Assembly: GCA_013365365.1 (NCBI GenBank)
Contig: JABVXU010000093.1
Location: 1-64,000, forward strand
DNA length: 64,000 nt
Direction: 5' to 3'
From: Cruorifilaria tuberocauda
Taxonomy: Eukaryota > Nematoda > Chromadorea > Rhabditida > Onchocercidae
In this document: piece after piece, positions 13,767-26,424 of the stretch
Numbering within the stretch: the first letter of the stretch is position 1
How the letters are laid out: every line of letters begins with the position of its first letter
Notes under the pieces: generated by a model
What the model was told of the DNA's origin: nothing
What the model saw: the letters and a program-made list of their open reading frames with translations, nothing else
The model's database searches: none
Position numbers and translations under genes: made by a program

Positions 13767-16700
13767 TCTAATTTGAGGTGGCAGTATAATACTTCCAATA
13801 AAATGATCTCCTTCTCTACAAGGTCCATCACAGCTTATAATTCTAAACCGTTTACATGTTATCTTTAAACACTATAGATTAGGCAGGGAAGTGAACCGCT
13901 GCAAATATCGATGTTATACAAAGAGGAGAAAGAATACGATATATGGAGAGACTGAGAGATTTCTCGTACTTATGAGAGAACATGACAGCAGTTAAACAGA
14001 AATAACGTGGGGATTCCTTGCTTTCATATGTTTACTTTTTTAAAGTTGATTTCAGATTTGAATGAATCTCTCGAGGTCGAGAATTTTTAGAATTTAAGAA
14101 TCTCTCTTAAAATTGAAGGTTGCAATAACATTTCTTCTCATCTTTCAAAATATTATTTATATTTTTCATTCAATTCATTAACGCTCTCATGACACTTAGC
14201 ACTTCTAGTAATGCTTGTGATGATGACGCACAGGTCACTATAGTGATTCAGCTTCTTATACGGTTCAGACTGTAAATAAATTTAATGAATACATCCATAC
14301 TCATAGTTGCTATATATTAAAGTCTTTTTAAAGATTGAATAACTAGATAATGGATTAGTTGTCGTTTCCTTCAATTCTCCTGTTTTTCTATTTTTGAAGC
14401 TTATCACTGTTGTGATTAAAAATGACTATTCATTATCGCAACTATTTTATGCGCAATTTTCATGTAAGTTACTACAAGAATATTATAAATTACCAATTGC
14501 TGGAATGTAACTATGTTTTTCATAGTAATTTTATGAATGTTATCTGATAAAATAGTTTAGTGCTATGATGTTGACCTTCAAATTGATGAATACTTTCATG
14601 AATGCTTCAGTTGATTGATTTCATACCGTGGTGCCTCCTAATTTGTGCTCGTTTTGCGTGTGAAATAAGAAATAGATACTGATAACGAGCTTTAGAAAGA
14701 AAACAAAATAAAAGCTGGGGTTTGAAATTATATTTCGAGAAAATTTTCTTTTCAGGATATGAAAATAGACCTTCAGAGATTCTGAGTTCAATTTATTCTA
14801 TATAATTAAAGTTGCATTTCCACTTTTTATTAACTGTATGGTTCAAGTTATGAAGATTACTTTTAAAAATTAAAATGAGCCAAAATATGAGAGAAATGTC
14901 AAACAGGTTAAAATATATAAAAGATATTATATGAGGAAAATATTGATAGAATGAAATATTGATTGACTAACTACTTCGTTTTATATATAAAATAAAAGCG
15001 AGAAATGAGAGAAAACTGTGGGATTAATATTACAGCGTTTCTTAGCAGATTTAATAAAATAAGCACAAATGATTCTGTAGATAGGATGGAATATCTCTTT
15101 TTTTTCTCCAATTTCTATTTTTAATTTCTTTTGAAGAGAAAAAGAAAAGTGTGGTCAATGGTGAAGTGCATGTAATCGTTATAAAATCCTCTTCAAGTAC
15201 GCTTTCGTATAAGGAAACACTTTTATTAATGTCTATTGTCAGCTTCATTTCTTCCATTTCTGAAAAAAATTCCAGATTTCATTCTGGAAATTTTGAAGTT
15301 TTTTTTTTTCTATAACTTCAACATAAGATATGTACATATAATGTACTTGTCACTTTTTTCTTTTGCACAATACTTTTGCATCACCAATAATGACAAATTG
15401 ATCTATCCGAAAGTTGCACTTTCGGATTAAAAGATGGTAATTTTTCTTACTTGATGTAATATAATAAATTGAGTAGCTTTTTTCCTAAATTTGCAAGATT
15501 TCCAAAATTAAGTCGATTTATAGCTTCTTTGCCTCTATTGATCTTGGATTTTGTGCCTCAAATCAAATTTGTACCATATTTTCGTTGAATTTATAAGCAT
15601 AATTTTGCCCTGCGTGTGTTGATTTTTATAATATATATTTTTATATAACATATTCTATACTGTGTATTTAGTGCATATATTCTATATATTTATATTTCAA
15701 GCTGGTTTCGTACTCTTTCTGGAACCATCTCAATCTCTGCAACGAATTATTGCCATGGATATTAAGAATAAGAATTTGATACCGTTTGCAAAAGGACGAA
15801 AGTTTTTTAATCAATGAATACATTAGTGATTTTTCCATTGGTAAGCTATGTTTTCCAATTTTTATTTTATTTCTAATAGTTCGGTTGAGTGCTTATCACA
15901 TTTTAGATAATAAATTACTCACTATTTGGAGTGATTGGACCAGAAGTACTATTACTTAATGATCTCCACGTGATCAGGATATTGTTAAATTTCGCAAAAC
16001 AGAAAATGTTGTCTAATAGAAAAGTGTGTCTAATAGTTCTCAACTGTCACAACACAGTGGTTTATTAACTTTAATCAAAGTGTGACTTACCGTAATCAAA
16101 AAACTAGAATTTCCTGCTTCTGTGACTTTATATTGTTGTCATTTTGACTTGGTGACATCATATTTTGTTGCGGAAGACAACCTGTAGTATTTTAATGGAA
16201 GGAAGTAACGAATACTACTTAATTAACTGAATGCACCAAGGAATTTTATTAGTACTTCATCAATTCAACTGACTTTCTGCTTGCCTTTCACTCCTTAGAG
16301 ACGATAACAAGTAACATTTTAATTACTTGACGATGTAGATCTTCCTTCAAAGCTTTTTTACGATGTGATCGGTGCAATAAATAATTCCTAAATTATTTAC
16401 TGCTAGAAATTACTTTATAATAAGTTAAGTATCATTTGCTGTTTAATTGAAAGACATTTTCTGGGATCTATTATTGAATATGTAATTCCAGGAACTAGTA
16501 AATTATAATCCATAAGGAAAACTGGAGCAGTTATGTTGAGCAATCATCATTTTTTGGCAATATGTCTCACAAATATTTCCTCCAGTTTTTCATTGCTGGG
16601 CTCGCCGCTAATCGGTAAATTTGCTTCTGTAAATTTTATTTTTACTAAAATTCAAAGTTCTTACATGAGAAATTACCTCTCCAATGAAATTAAAACTTTC

Positions 16701-16977
16701 TTGATATTTTAAAAACTTTTGCATTCCGGATACATTAACAACATTACTAGTCGTCAGTTACTGCATATATTAAAAAATACTGAAATATGTTTATTTCACA
16801 AAAATATTCATTCTGTAATATCGTTCGTACCGTTTTTGATGCCCAGTTCGGCATCTATAATTTTATAATTATTATGAGAAACTCAATTAGAATCATGACT
16901 AAAATTTTACTTGTCACACTTTGTAATTATTAGCAGCTAATAAAATCCAGCTCTATTAAGTGATGCTGTGTTTCCAG
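13767..16977. other. Intergenic between dymeclin and the M13 pseudogene
   Basis: No supported exon up to 16532. A short hydrophobic open exon at 16533-16614 (ATG, about 27 residues, donor GTAAAT) could be a signal-anchor exon of the downstream peptidase remnant, but it has no match I can name. Very AT-rich tracts occur near 15600-15700. A small perfect hairpin lies at about 15405-15427 (ten-base arms). Confidence 0.45.
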
Positions 16978-19519
16978 AACTTTATGATTCAAAACATTCC
17001 ACGAATTCAAAATCAATGGATGCTGTGAAAGTGATATATCAAGCTTGTATAGATACTGATCGACTACGCAGTATGCAAGGAAAAGAAATCTAGAGGCCAT
17101 TGAGGTTTAAAAATAATCTATGTTATTTTCTAATTCAAGTTGAACCATAATGAACCATGCATTGCATCTGATGAAATACTAAAATATAGGAATTCTGTGG
17201 CGAATTCACTAATGTATTACAGGGGTAATGTAAAGAGCTTTTTTCGAAACTTCTGAGTGTGAATTTCTTTATTTCCTATTCAATTGAGTAATGAAAAAGG
17301 TTCATTAATACACGGAACGATTCTGATTTTTGACTTCGATTAAATAGAGTTAATTCTAAATTAACTGAAGTTTCAATCTTACATAAGTAGTCCCGAATAT
17401 CTAAAATATGAGCAATTTCTTAAATTTAGTTTAGTTGAAGATCTCCATTATGCTGCATTACTCTATAATTGCATTGAATTTTTTAAGCACCTTGGTGCCT
17501 GGCCGATAGTATATGGGCATAAATGGTCTGAGGAGAGATTCAGTTCCACGGAAATAATGGTCAGAATTGCACAGACGCGATCTTCTAGCATTTTCATGAA
17601 TATCTATCTATGTGTCTTATGATCAAAAAGGATGTTTCAACACGTTTGATTCATGTCATTCTTTTCTTTATTTTCTTTGCACAGATCTGCAGTGAAATTT
17701 GATTTGAACTTTTATATTTTACTCGAATCGGAAATATTCAAAAAGACATTTGTAATAATGCCAAAATTGTGACTTCAGTGTATTTATGTTTGACATAATC
17801 TGGATGCATTCTTTTTTCTTAAAGTAATAAGACGATGGCAGTGTGAAGTAGTTTTTTGTTTTGGGTATGCAGTGTTTCTATCCACATATTGAGTAGCAAA
17901 ATTTGTCATCAATTAAATGACGGAAGTGTTTTCATTGCAGTTGACTGATAATAAATTTTAAGTTAATGAAAAGGAAAATATGACACTTATTTTTGATTTT
18001 AATTTCAAAATTCGTAGGACTAACAATTAAAACTCGAAATACAGTGAAATGAGTTTATACTGAGATTCCAAAAATTTTCAAGTATTCCTTTTTTCAGGTT
18101 GATCAAGGAAGACTCGCACTTGGTTCTAGTGCTCAAGAATATTATTTGAATGCCAAGAATTATGCCTCGCATTTGAAAGCTTATGGGGAATATATTATTG
18201 GTAAAGTGATTTTCAAAAGTAATTTTTCTTAGTTTTAGTGTATAGACTGCTCAACTTTGATTTTTGTGCACAGAACTTTAAACAAATGTGTAATGCAGCC
18301 TTAATGTGATCCTTCAAATGTATATGAAATTTTCTTGATCAGTTTGCAGACTACGTGCATATATTAACTTTAGGAATTCTTGTCTCAAATGACATTGGAA
18401 TATCGAAGAAAAGAAATGAAATCGAAAAAGAGACCGATGATATCATCAACTTTGAGAAGAAGTTTGCTCAGGTTTGTTTTATGTTGGTCTTTTTTATCAG
18501 GATTGTTTTATTTTTTATGCGAATTTCGTCTGCAAAAGACAAATTCACTTTGAATTTCTCAGATTATGGTCCTAGAAGAAAATCAGAGGAATTATACTTT
18601 GCTTTATTATCAATGTCATCTTAGCGACCTGTCCATTTTTATTTCAGAGGTTAATGATTTCGAATTTCACGCTGAAAAAATTGTTCCCTATCATTTTAAA
18701 CCTTTGAGCTATGATGCAATATATGTAACTTAAATATTTTAGATAAACAGAAGTTAATCGGTTTACGAATTACAGCTAAAAACTTAATTTTTTTGTAGAA
18801 GTTAATGCTTACCTAATTTCAATAAACTCTCCTCTATGTAAAATATAATGTTTATATTACATCCTTTCAAAGTTTCAATCTGTGAAAATATTCAATTCTA
18901 ATATTAGTCCATCACTTTCAGTGATTGCGTATTTGTCTGTTCTTCTCAATGCATATCAGTTATTACGGAACGGAATAAAAAATGTAGTATATAGGAAAAT
19001 AAATTTAGTGTTAGTTTACCGACGGCTGAGAAATACGGCTAACTGTTGAAAAAAAAGAACAGTGAGTGTTGTTGTTCTAAAGAGATTCCACTTTTTAGAT
19101 GGAGTGGGAGAAGTATTTTCGAACTATGGTTCCCGCCGATCTACACTGGTATCTAGATAAAGATCGTGTCATCAATATTGTCAATATGGAATTCTTGAAA
19201 CAGCTTGATGAACTGATAAAAGTATGCATGTTTTCTTGTAAAAATAATATGTATATGCTTTAAAAAAAAGAAAGGAGTCATTGCTCGTAAAAAATGAGCA
19301 GTATTGAGTAAGGAGGACGAGAAACTGGTGTCAGTACAAATTAAAACGGGATAAGCGTAAGAAACTTGCTATCATCACAAATGGAATAATAAGAAATATG
19401 GTTAATAAGAAATGGATAATAAGATGGGATAATAAGAAATAAAAAGGTGAGAATGAGAAGACTATGGCAACGTGATCCCTAAAACAGCCTTTAAGTTCAG
19501 TTTCAGATTAACATTTATT

Positions 19520-19543
19520 AACAGTGGTATTAGTACCACTGTT
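19520..19543. repeat. Short perfect hairpin
   Basis: Ten-base arms AACAGTGGTA and TACCACTGTT flank a four-base loop, within an intron-like gap of the M13 remnant. No further function is apparent. Confidence 0.6.
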
Positions 19544-22000
19544 GACTAATGAGACCAAATTTACAATTTCAAAAATATCCAAATTTCAGGTGACGCCTAA
19601 ACGGACACTGGCAAACTATATCATATGGCTTTATACATCGACATGGAATTTTCGTCTGGATGAACGAATTTTCACAACAAATTTTATTAAAAAATTTAGT
19701 GAATTGAAGAACAGAATTTATTATAAAACACTTAAGATCTCGAGGATCTTAATATCCATCACCTGCTTACAAACTAAGTAATATCATCATCTTAAAAAAT
19801 TCAACGAAAATGGTATCATTATTGTGCTATGTACTTAGCCTCCAGAAATTCTGAAAATCACATAATCTTTCAGGTTCTTTATCTCGCAAGTGCACCTTTA
19901 CGATTTATTCATTAATATTGATTACAACGTAGAGTATTTGATTGTTTGGATTGCCAGACCGTGAAAATCAAAAGAAAACAAATGAAGTCATCATGATGGA
20001 TGGTTTGCAATCAGATAGCTGTAGAACAAATGCGTTATGCTTCAGGAGCTTTATATATTAACTCCTTTTTTAGCGAAGTATGGTTTCAAAATAGTAGCAT
20101 CATTCTTTCTTGAACTCTAAATTTTGTTATAGTATCATTATCTGCTATTTTTATTAATATCCATATTTATTTTAGGCTGATAAGCAAGCAGCGTTCAAAA
20201 TGGTAAACCTTCTGAAAAATGCCTTTAAAGAAATGTTGGGAGAATATAATTGGCTGTATGAAAAACAGAAAGCATTAAAAAAGATCAATGAAATGTCAAA
20301 TTTGATCGGCTATCCAGAATTCATCATACCAAAGATCTCGATGAATATTACAAGCTAGCATGTAGTTACATTTTCCAACATTATTTTTGAAAAATTTTTT
20401 TCGCAAAAGTTAGAACCACAAAATAAGAATTATGAACGGTATTATCTAACATGCAATTGCGTAATAAGTTTGCTCAAAATTTTGTATTTTACAGTTGCAC
20501 ATTTATCCCAATGATACATTCGCCCAAACCATAACAAAAGCATCACGTTGGTCAGTGGAACAGTCATAACGAAAATTGGTGAAACCTGTCAAAAGAATAG
20601 AATTTGATGCCTCAGCATCCGTTGTGAACGCTTTTTATTCATTGTTTAAAAATGCTGTCGGTTAATCTATCTTTTCCGTTCAGTTTTAAACTTCTTATGC
20701 AATTAAAATACCGAAATACTTTTAAAGATCTTTCTATTCTTCGGAATGCATATCAAGACCGAAGATAAATCCATCCTTATTGCATCATATTGAATTTTGG
20801 TTTCCAACATTGACTTTAGAAATATAAAGCTAATTAGTTTGGACTATATGTTATAAAAGTACAATTTAAAAATCCTGATTTTATTTTTACTCAATTTCAG
20901 TGTTTCCGGCAACCATTCTTCAAGCGCCATTTTTCGATCGAACTTTTCCAAAGTGAGGTTTTTTTTATTATTTATTTCATATTGCAGAGAAAATTTCACG
21001 TATTGTGAAAATTTTCATTCTAATTTTAACTTACACAACATAAAAAGTGAAAAAAAATTCAATCAGTTTTTCAATCATTAGGATGATGTCGCTATTTACA
21101 TTTTCTTGCAGCATAAGTTTGTGTTTCAGGGCGATGAATTTTGGTGGCATCGGATCGGTTATCGGGCACGAAATGATCCACGATTCGATGATCGGGGTAA
21201 TTATAATCACATATTCTTTTGCAATGCATATTCACTGCATCTTAAATCTCATTTTAATTTGTGTAAACAAATGAAATTTATCATCATGTGCGTAACACAA
21301 TCTGCACTTTATCAAGCTTTGCAAAGCCCTTTCAAAAACTACAATTTAGATGACTTATTTTTAATTCATTATCGAAATTACGAAATAATTCCCTTGCTGG
21401 TACATTGACTGAAAATAACAAGTGATATAAAGTAATGGAACGTTCTTTCGGAACGTTCTTTATAGGAAGTCAATTTGACTATCAAGGCAACTGCGTGACT
21501 GGTGGGATAGTGTAACAAAGAAGAATTTCAAGGAAAAAAAGACTGTTTCATGAAAGAATATAACAATTACGTCATTCCCGGAACAGATTTGCATGTTAGC
21601 GGTTTACGTACATTGAGTGAAAATATTGCTGATAATGGTGGTATTAAAGAAGCCTTCCGAGTTAGTATTTGCACTAGTTTTTTTCAACGCTTAAAAACTT
21701 GGATAATTATTAATAAAAAATTACTGAAAAGAACGGGATTGATGTGTTATAACTTTTCCTCTATATAAACTTGTTTCAGGCATATAGAAATTACATCAAA
21801 AAAATTGGTTATGAGGAGAAACGCTTGCCAGGACTCGAGCATCTCGATATGAATCAAATATTCTTTCTTTGTAGTGCACAGGTGAATTTTCTTTTTCCAT
21901 TCCAGCTTATTGAGTCTATTCGAGTTTGCCAATATTATTCTGTGAGAGATATATTTAGCATTGAAATGTTTAATGCTGTGTGTCGCTGAAAAAGCGAGGA

Positions 22001-22252
22001 AATGAAGAATGATGAAATCCTTTGTTCTGGATTTGATATTGTAAACTAAAGTATGCTTGTGGTTTCAAGCTTTGTTAAAGAAATCCCTTGTTCTTCAAAT
22101 TAATATTGTTAGCTCCATGTCTATAAACTGTGTCAATGAAATCAAGAAGACGAAGGATGATGAAATCCTTTGTTCTGGATTTGATATTGTAAGCTAAATG
22201 TATGCTTGTGGTTTTACAAGCTTTGGTAAGGAAATCCTTTGTTCTTAAATTT
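22001..22252 (+). repeat. Two-copy tandem repeat, about 110-bp units
   Basis: Two similar units, about 22001-22110 and 22141-22252, share GATGAAATCCTTTGTTCTGG, then TTTGATATTGTAA, TATGCTTGTGG and the closing CCTTGTTCTT/CCTTTGTTCTT. They differ by scattered substitutions and small indels. They lie in the last intron-like gap of the M13 pseudogene and look like a non-coding local duplication. Confidence 0.75.
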
Positions 22253-23012
22253 AAAATTATATACATTTGATTAGTCAAGATCCTCCCTCCTCCAGAATAA
22301 AGAAAGTACCAAACAATGAAGTATTGGAAAGGTTTGGTGGCTTAACGAAAGGGTATAACGATCGTTTTTTTTAATACTTGTCTGGATATTTTAGTAAATT
22401 TATGTGTTAATGTCATGTTATTGTGTGCTATGAAGTTTAAAGTAATAAAGGTTTAATTACCCAAGTTTGAGGTATACCCAATGTATCAGCAATCACATCT
22501 GCCTGACATAAAAGCTAGCAGTTTGCTTACTTACCAATATAAAGAAAGAAAGACTGTCACGGTCAACGAAGATCGTCGACAATAATAGGAAAGAAAGAAC
22601 ACTCTCATCTAGAAAGGAACAACTTAAATCTTGTCACTGTTGTAGGAAAACGTTGACACTGTGAAAATCTTGAGTTTAACTTCCCATTGTTGCAAGTTAA
22701 AAAGTATACTAAAAATTAATTTGAAATTATGTATTTTCTGAATGAAAGACGAATCAAATTTTTGTAATGCTGCAGGTTTGGATTAATTTTTTTTTCCTTC
22801 TTAGCTTCTAACCTTAACTCAAAAAAATATTACAGACGTGGTGTAGACATTCACCACTAACTGCGTTACTCAGACAAATAATAACTGGTCGACATGCGCA
22901 ACCTCGATTCCGGATCAATAGTGTGGTTGTTAATCAACCTGATCTTGCAGTAGCTTTCAAATGTCCTTCTAATTCACCAATGAACCCAATATTAAAATGT
23001 TCACTATGGTAG

Positions 23013-26000
23013 TTATTGCTTAAATTTCATGCATTGTATAGGATGTGCAGCAAATTTCATTCAAATTATCATCCATTTCATCCATCCATCAGGTATTCAT
23101 TTTAAATAGAATTCATTTTATTCCATGTCAATATTTTTAATAAATTAAATTCAGGTATATAGTGCCTCCATTCCTTTGAATTTTCATTCGTACTTTTCCT
23201 AATCTGGAAAGCCAGCACACATGATTTAGTTTTTTTATTATTCAAAATCTGATTCTACTCACCATCTTGAGTAGAAATGGTGTCCACAATCTGTCTGATC
23301 TTTGATTAAATACTCAGATATATTTAAATTACTTCTTTATGGTGTATGTTGTGATACTGCTGTCTCTTTCCGATTCTGTTGTTGAGATATCAGCTATGTG
23401 ATTGTAATGAAATAAAATCTCAGTTATTTGCATCCCGTGTTTTGATCGTAAATTATTTATCTCGGCATATAGTTTCAGAGTTTTTTATTCAATTAACCAG
23501 AATCTACATGAAAATTATCTGACTTTAGCGCTGCTCTGATATGTCTGCAACATTTTCTAAAAAATAAATCATGGCATAAGTTCTGGTTATTAGTATTCCA
23601 ATATGTTATTATTTTTTATTTATTATGCCGTCCTTATTCCTGCCTTTTCCCACACTACTAAATCTTTAAATTCTGTTGTTTTTGTGTTTTTCCATTAACA
23701 ATCAAGATTTCCAGATTTATTTCATAAATTTATCATCTGTAATGCTTCAAGCTAGCAATAATGAATTATTACAGCAGTAGTACTTAGAGCTTTATTTTTA
23801 TAAACATATAAGAAAAAATCGAAGTATGAAATAAGTTTGGGAACTAATAACTAGAACGAAATTACAAAAGCAATAGTTAAGATTCAGAGATTATCGATAA
23901 GATAATTTAATAATGTAAATAATTCACTATCACATTATCACAATTATTACAAAATTATCAATTATCACATTGTCACAAGGATTCTTTGATCTCTCTATCA
24001 ATATCAAGTTAAAAATTATTGCAATTATTGTCATTGTATGTGTTGAAAGGAAAACTAGAAGTTGAACTGAATATATAGATGTCGCGGATAATTAGCTAGA
24101 ATTGGAATAAGTTTCTTATTTTCGCAGTTTTTTTCTTTTATTATAGAAACAAATTACTCCAAATGTTTGTCGATACTTGAAATAACTTGGAGAGGTATTA
24201 AAAAAACAAATCTTTGTTTAGCTATATGTCACAATAGTTGCATCAATATAGAGTTCCAATGTTAAAATAGCTTTTTTGCTTTCTGAGATATGACCTATTT
24301 TATTGTTCAATTGCTGTTTTCTCACTTCTAACAATTGAGAAAGGAGTAATAAAATTTATCGTTTTTTTCTTGGCGGAAGGCACAAACAACTTGATTGATT
24401 TCTTAAAGTATAGCCGACATCATTTCATGTTATGACCATCGCGGGTAATTGAAATGATACGGTTCATTGCGCCGGAACTTATTTCTTAATTTGTTACATA
24501 TTCGTTGGAAAAACAGCTCATTTATTCTGGCTTATTTTTCTTCATTACTGAAATCAGTAAGAGAAATGACGTATATCAGCTGGAAACTGAAAGGTACTCC
24601 TAATGATTCCTTAATTCGTGTTTTTAATTGACCACTTGAAAGCATTCGTAGTTCGAATTAAGAATAGTGTGATTGCTAAGGAATATTGAAAAGGATAATT
24701 GGTTCAAAATGCATTACAGTTTACATGTAGATCAGAATTTCACAATTTTCTTGAATCGAAACAAATTTACGTTTTCAAAAATTACTTGAGGAATGTCTAA
24801 AAATAGTAATTAGAGACGGTTAAGGATAAGTGCATTTCTGTGCCAAGTAATGTGGATTCTCAGTTGGAGTGAGACGATCATTTCCAGTTTGCACGAACAA
24901 AACCGATGAAAACTGGAATTAGTAGTGCTCCGTTTACGAAACGAGACAATACAATTGAATGGCGACAGAAGAGACCATTCAGTGCTCATTGCACCCTTCC
25001 ACTCCATCAGCGCCACGTCCTTCGAAACATTCTTCCCCTTCATCACACTCACAAAAAATCTCTGAAGAGGTGTGCTATTTAAAGAAACAACAAATATCTG
25101 GGCTCTTTTTCTTCCCTCTCCATTAATTACTCTTTTTATAACTTCCTTCATATCTATCCTTTGTTGTAAATTTATTGTAGTTCAGTGAAATACAAAAATA
25201 TTAAAAATACGCGGGCGAAAAATGAAATCCGAAGACAAATATAGAGGATTCAGAAAATTCCAACTAATAGAATTTCAAGAGTTATCAAACCCATAAAAAT
25301 AAAAATTTTCTGGAACTTCCATATATGATAATTTAATTTATAGATTTTTTGCAGAAACTTTAGCCACCCATAACTTTCTCAGAGACTATTAGTAAATTAT
25401 GGTATCCTGTGGTAGTATCCTTCTGTTATCGTTGTATCATTTCATCGGCTACTTCGTCCCCATTTTCTGCATTCTCAGCAAAACAAAATCTCATTTATGA
25501 TTTACAAAACGACTGAAAAATATTAATTTTAATAAAATTTACTGCACTAATTTTTTTTACTTTTTGTCGGAAAAAACTGAAATCATATAAAAGGGAATGG
25601 TGAATTCGTAGATATTGAAATTATATGTTGGGAAATCTTCGCGTAGATATGCTCAGTTAAGGCAAATACCATGCTTTCTTTTATCTTAATTCATTGCCCC
25701 TTCACTTTTTATTTCATTATAATCTTCAAGGGATGATTAAAGGTTAATTTACAACTGTCTTAACCACAGTTTCGTCATCACACAATCTTCTTTTCAGTTT
25801 CAGTTAACTCAGCTCAAATTTCTCTTCCATGGCTAGCAATCTTTGATTTCGATAAATAATCAACATTTGTTTCATTAATTTCACAACTTTTATCGATATG
25901 TAGCAAGTGCATGAGGCTGATAAGCCATAACTTCAATTATCATTACCAATCATTTTTGGTCTTTACTTCCACAAAGTCTTCACTCCTCTTACTTCAAGCC

Positions 26001-26417
26001 GTATAAGTAGTGGATTACTTCAGGAACGACAGCCACTTATTTCTAGAACTAACTGCTTACAGTCGACTGGATTACCTCGGGTCATCATTTGATCGGCTCC
26101 AATCTTCTTTCCGTCGATTATCATCGAGATTAAAGATCAATCAGCTTATTGGACCAGGAAACATCATTCGGTTGCGAAATCCCCAGCATTAAATAAATAC
26201 TAAACGCTATCAATTCGATTCCGGATTATCAAGGGGATCTTAGCTCGTTATATCCTATTCCGTGACTCGACTATCTATTCCAATAAACGATTATCTTATT
26301 CTTAATTGTTGCCCTTTATAATTTACAATGTGTAAAAGAACAAAAATTTTCGTCGAACGATTCGATTATGTTAAACAATTAAGGAACCAAATCTCTCTAC
26401 TTTCCGACACTTTTTAC
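23013..26417. other. Intergenic, low-complexity patches, no supported gene
   Basis: No supported exon. Around 23920-23985 the motif ATTATCACA/ATTGTCACA recurs in imperfect copies. A GC-richer stretch at 24830-25150 holds a 113-codon minus-strand open frame with no recognisable family; I did not accept it as a gene. The 25720-26330 part is comparatively rich in C and T on the plus strand and probably includes the promoter or outron of the downstream acyltransferase gene. Confidence 0.5.
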
Positions 26418-26419
26418 AG
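26411..26419 (+). promoter_or_regulatory. Predicted trans-splice acceptor of the acyltransferase gene
   Basis: TTTTTACAG ends five bases before the ATG at 26425, with no coding exon upstream. The arrangement fits a spliced-leader acceptor and favours the 26425 start over an in-frame GTG at 26419. Confidence 0.6.
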
Positions 26420-26424
26420 TGAAT

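Larger units (their letters stand above)
16978..23012 (+). pseudogene. Neprilysin-like M13 zinc metallopeptidase, decayed
   Basis: Exon-like blocks match the M13 (neprilysin/ECE) family in order: 16978-17104, 17488-17613 (LGAWPIV), 18098-18200 (VDQGRLALG), 18350-18471, 18563-18649 (RNYTLLY), 19099-19221, 19590-19777, 20176-20361, 20495-20660, 20901-20952 (ILQAPFFDRTFPK), 21130-21196 (GGIGSVIGHEMIH, the HExxH zinc site), about 21471-21660 (ENIADNGG), 21780-21880 and 22833-23012 (ending KCSLW-stop, the family C-terminus). Many lesions interrupt it. A frameshift puts TAG at 17091. Another lies near 20318-20331. There is a TAA at 20567. One base is lost just after HExxH (about 21182-21184), with further shifts near 21490 and 21535. 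The exon with the CxDFYxYACG block and the one linking 19777 to 20176 were not found. A functional copy would be a type II membrane or secreted peptidase cleaving peptides outside the cell. Splice sites largely persist, so decay looks fairly recent. Confidence 0.9.

Noticed and set aside
24810..25151. 113-codon minus-strand open frame
   Set aside because: No recognisable family, no splice partners, and composition unlike the clear coding exons; GC-rich islands produce such frames by chance.
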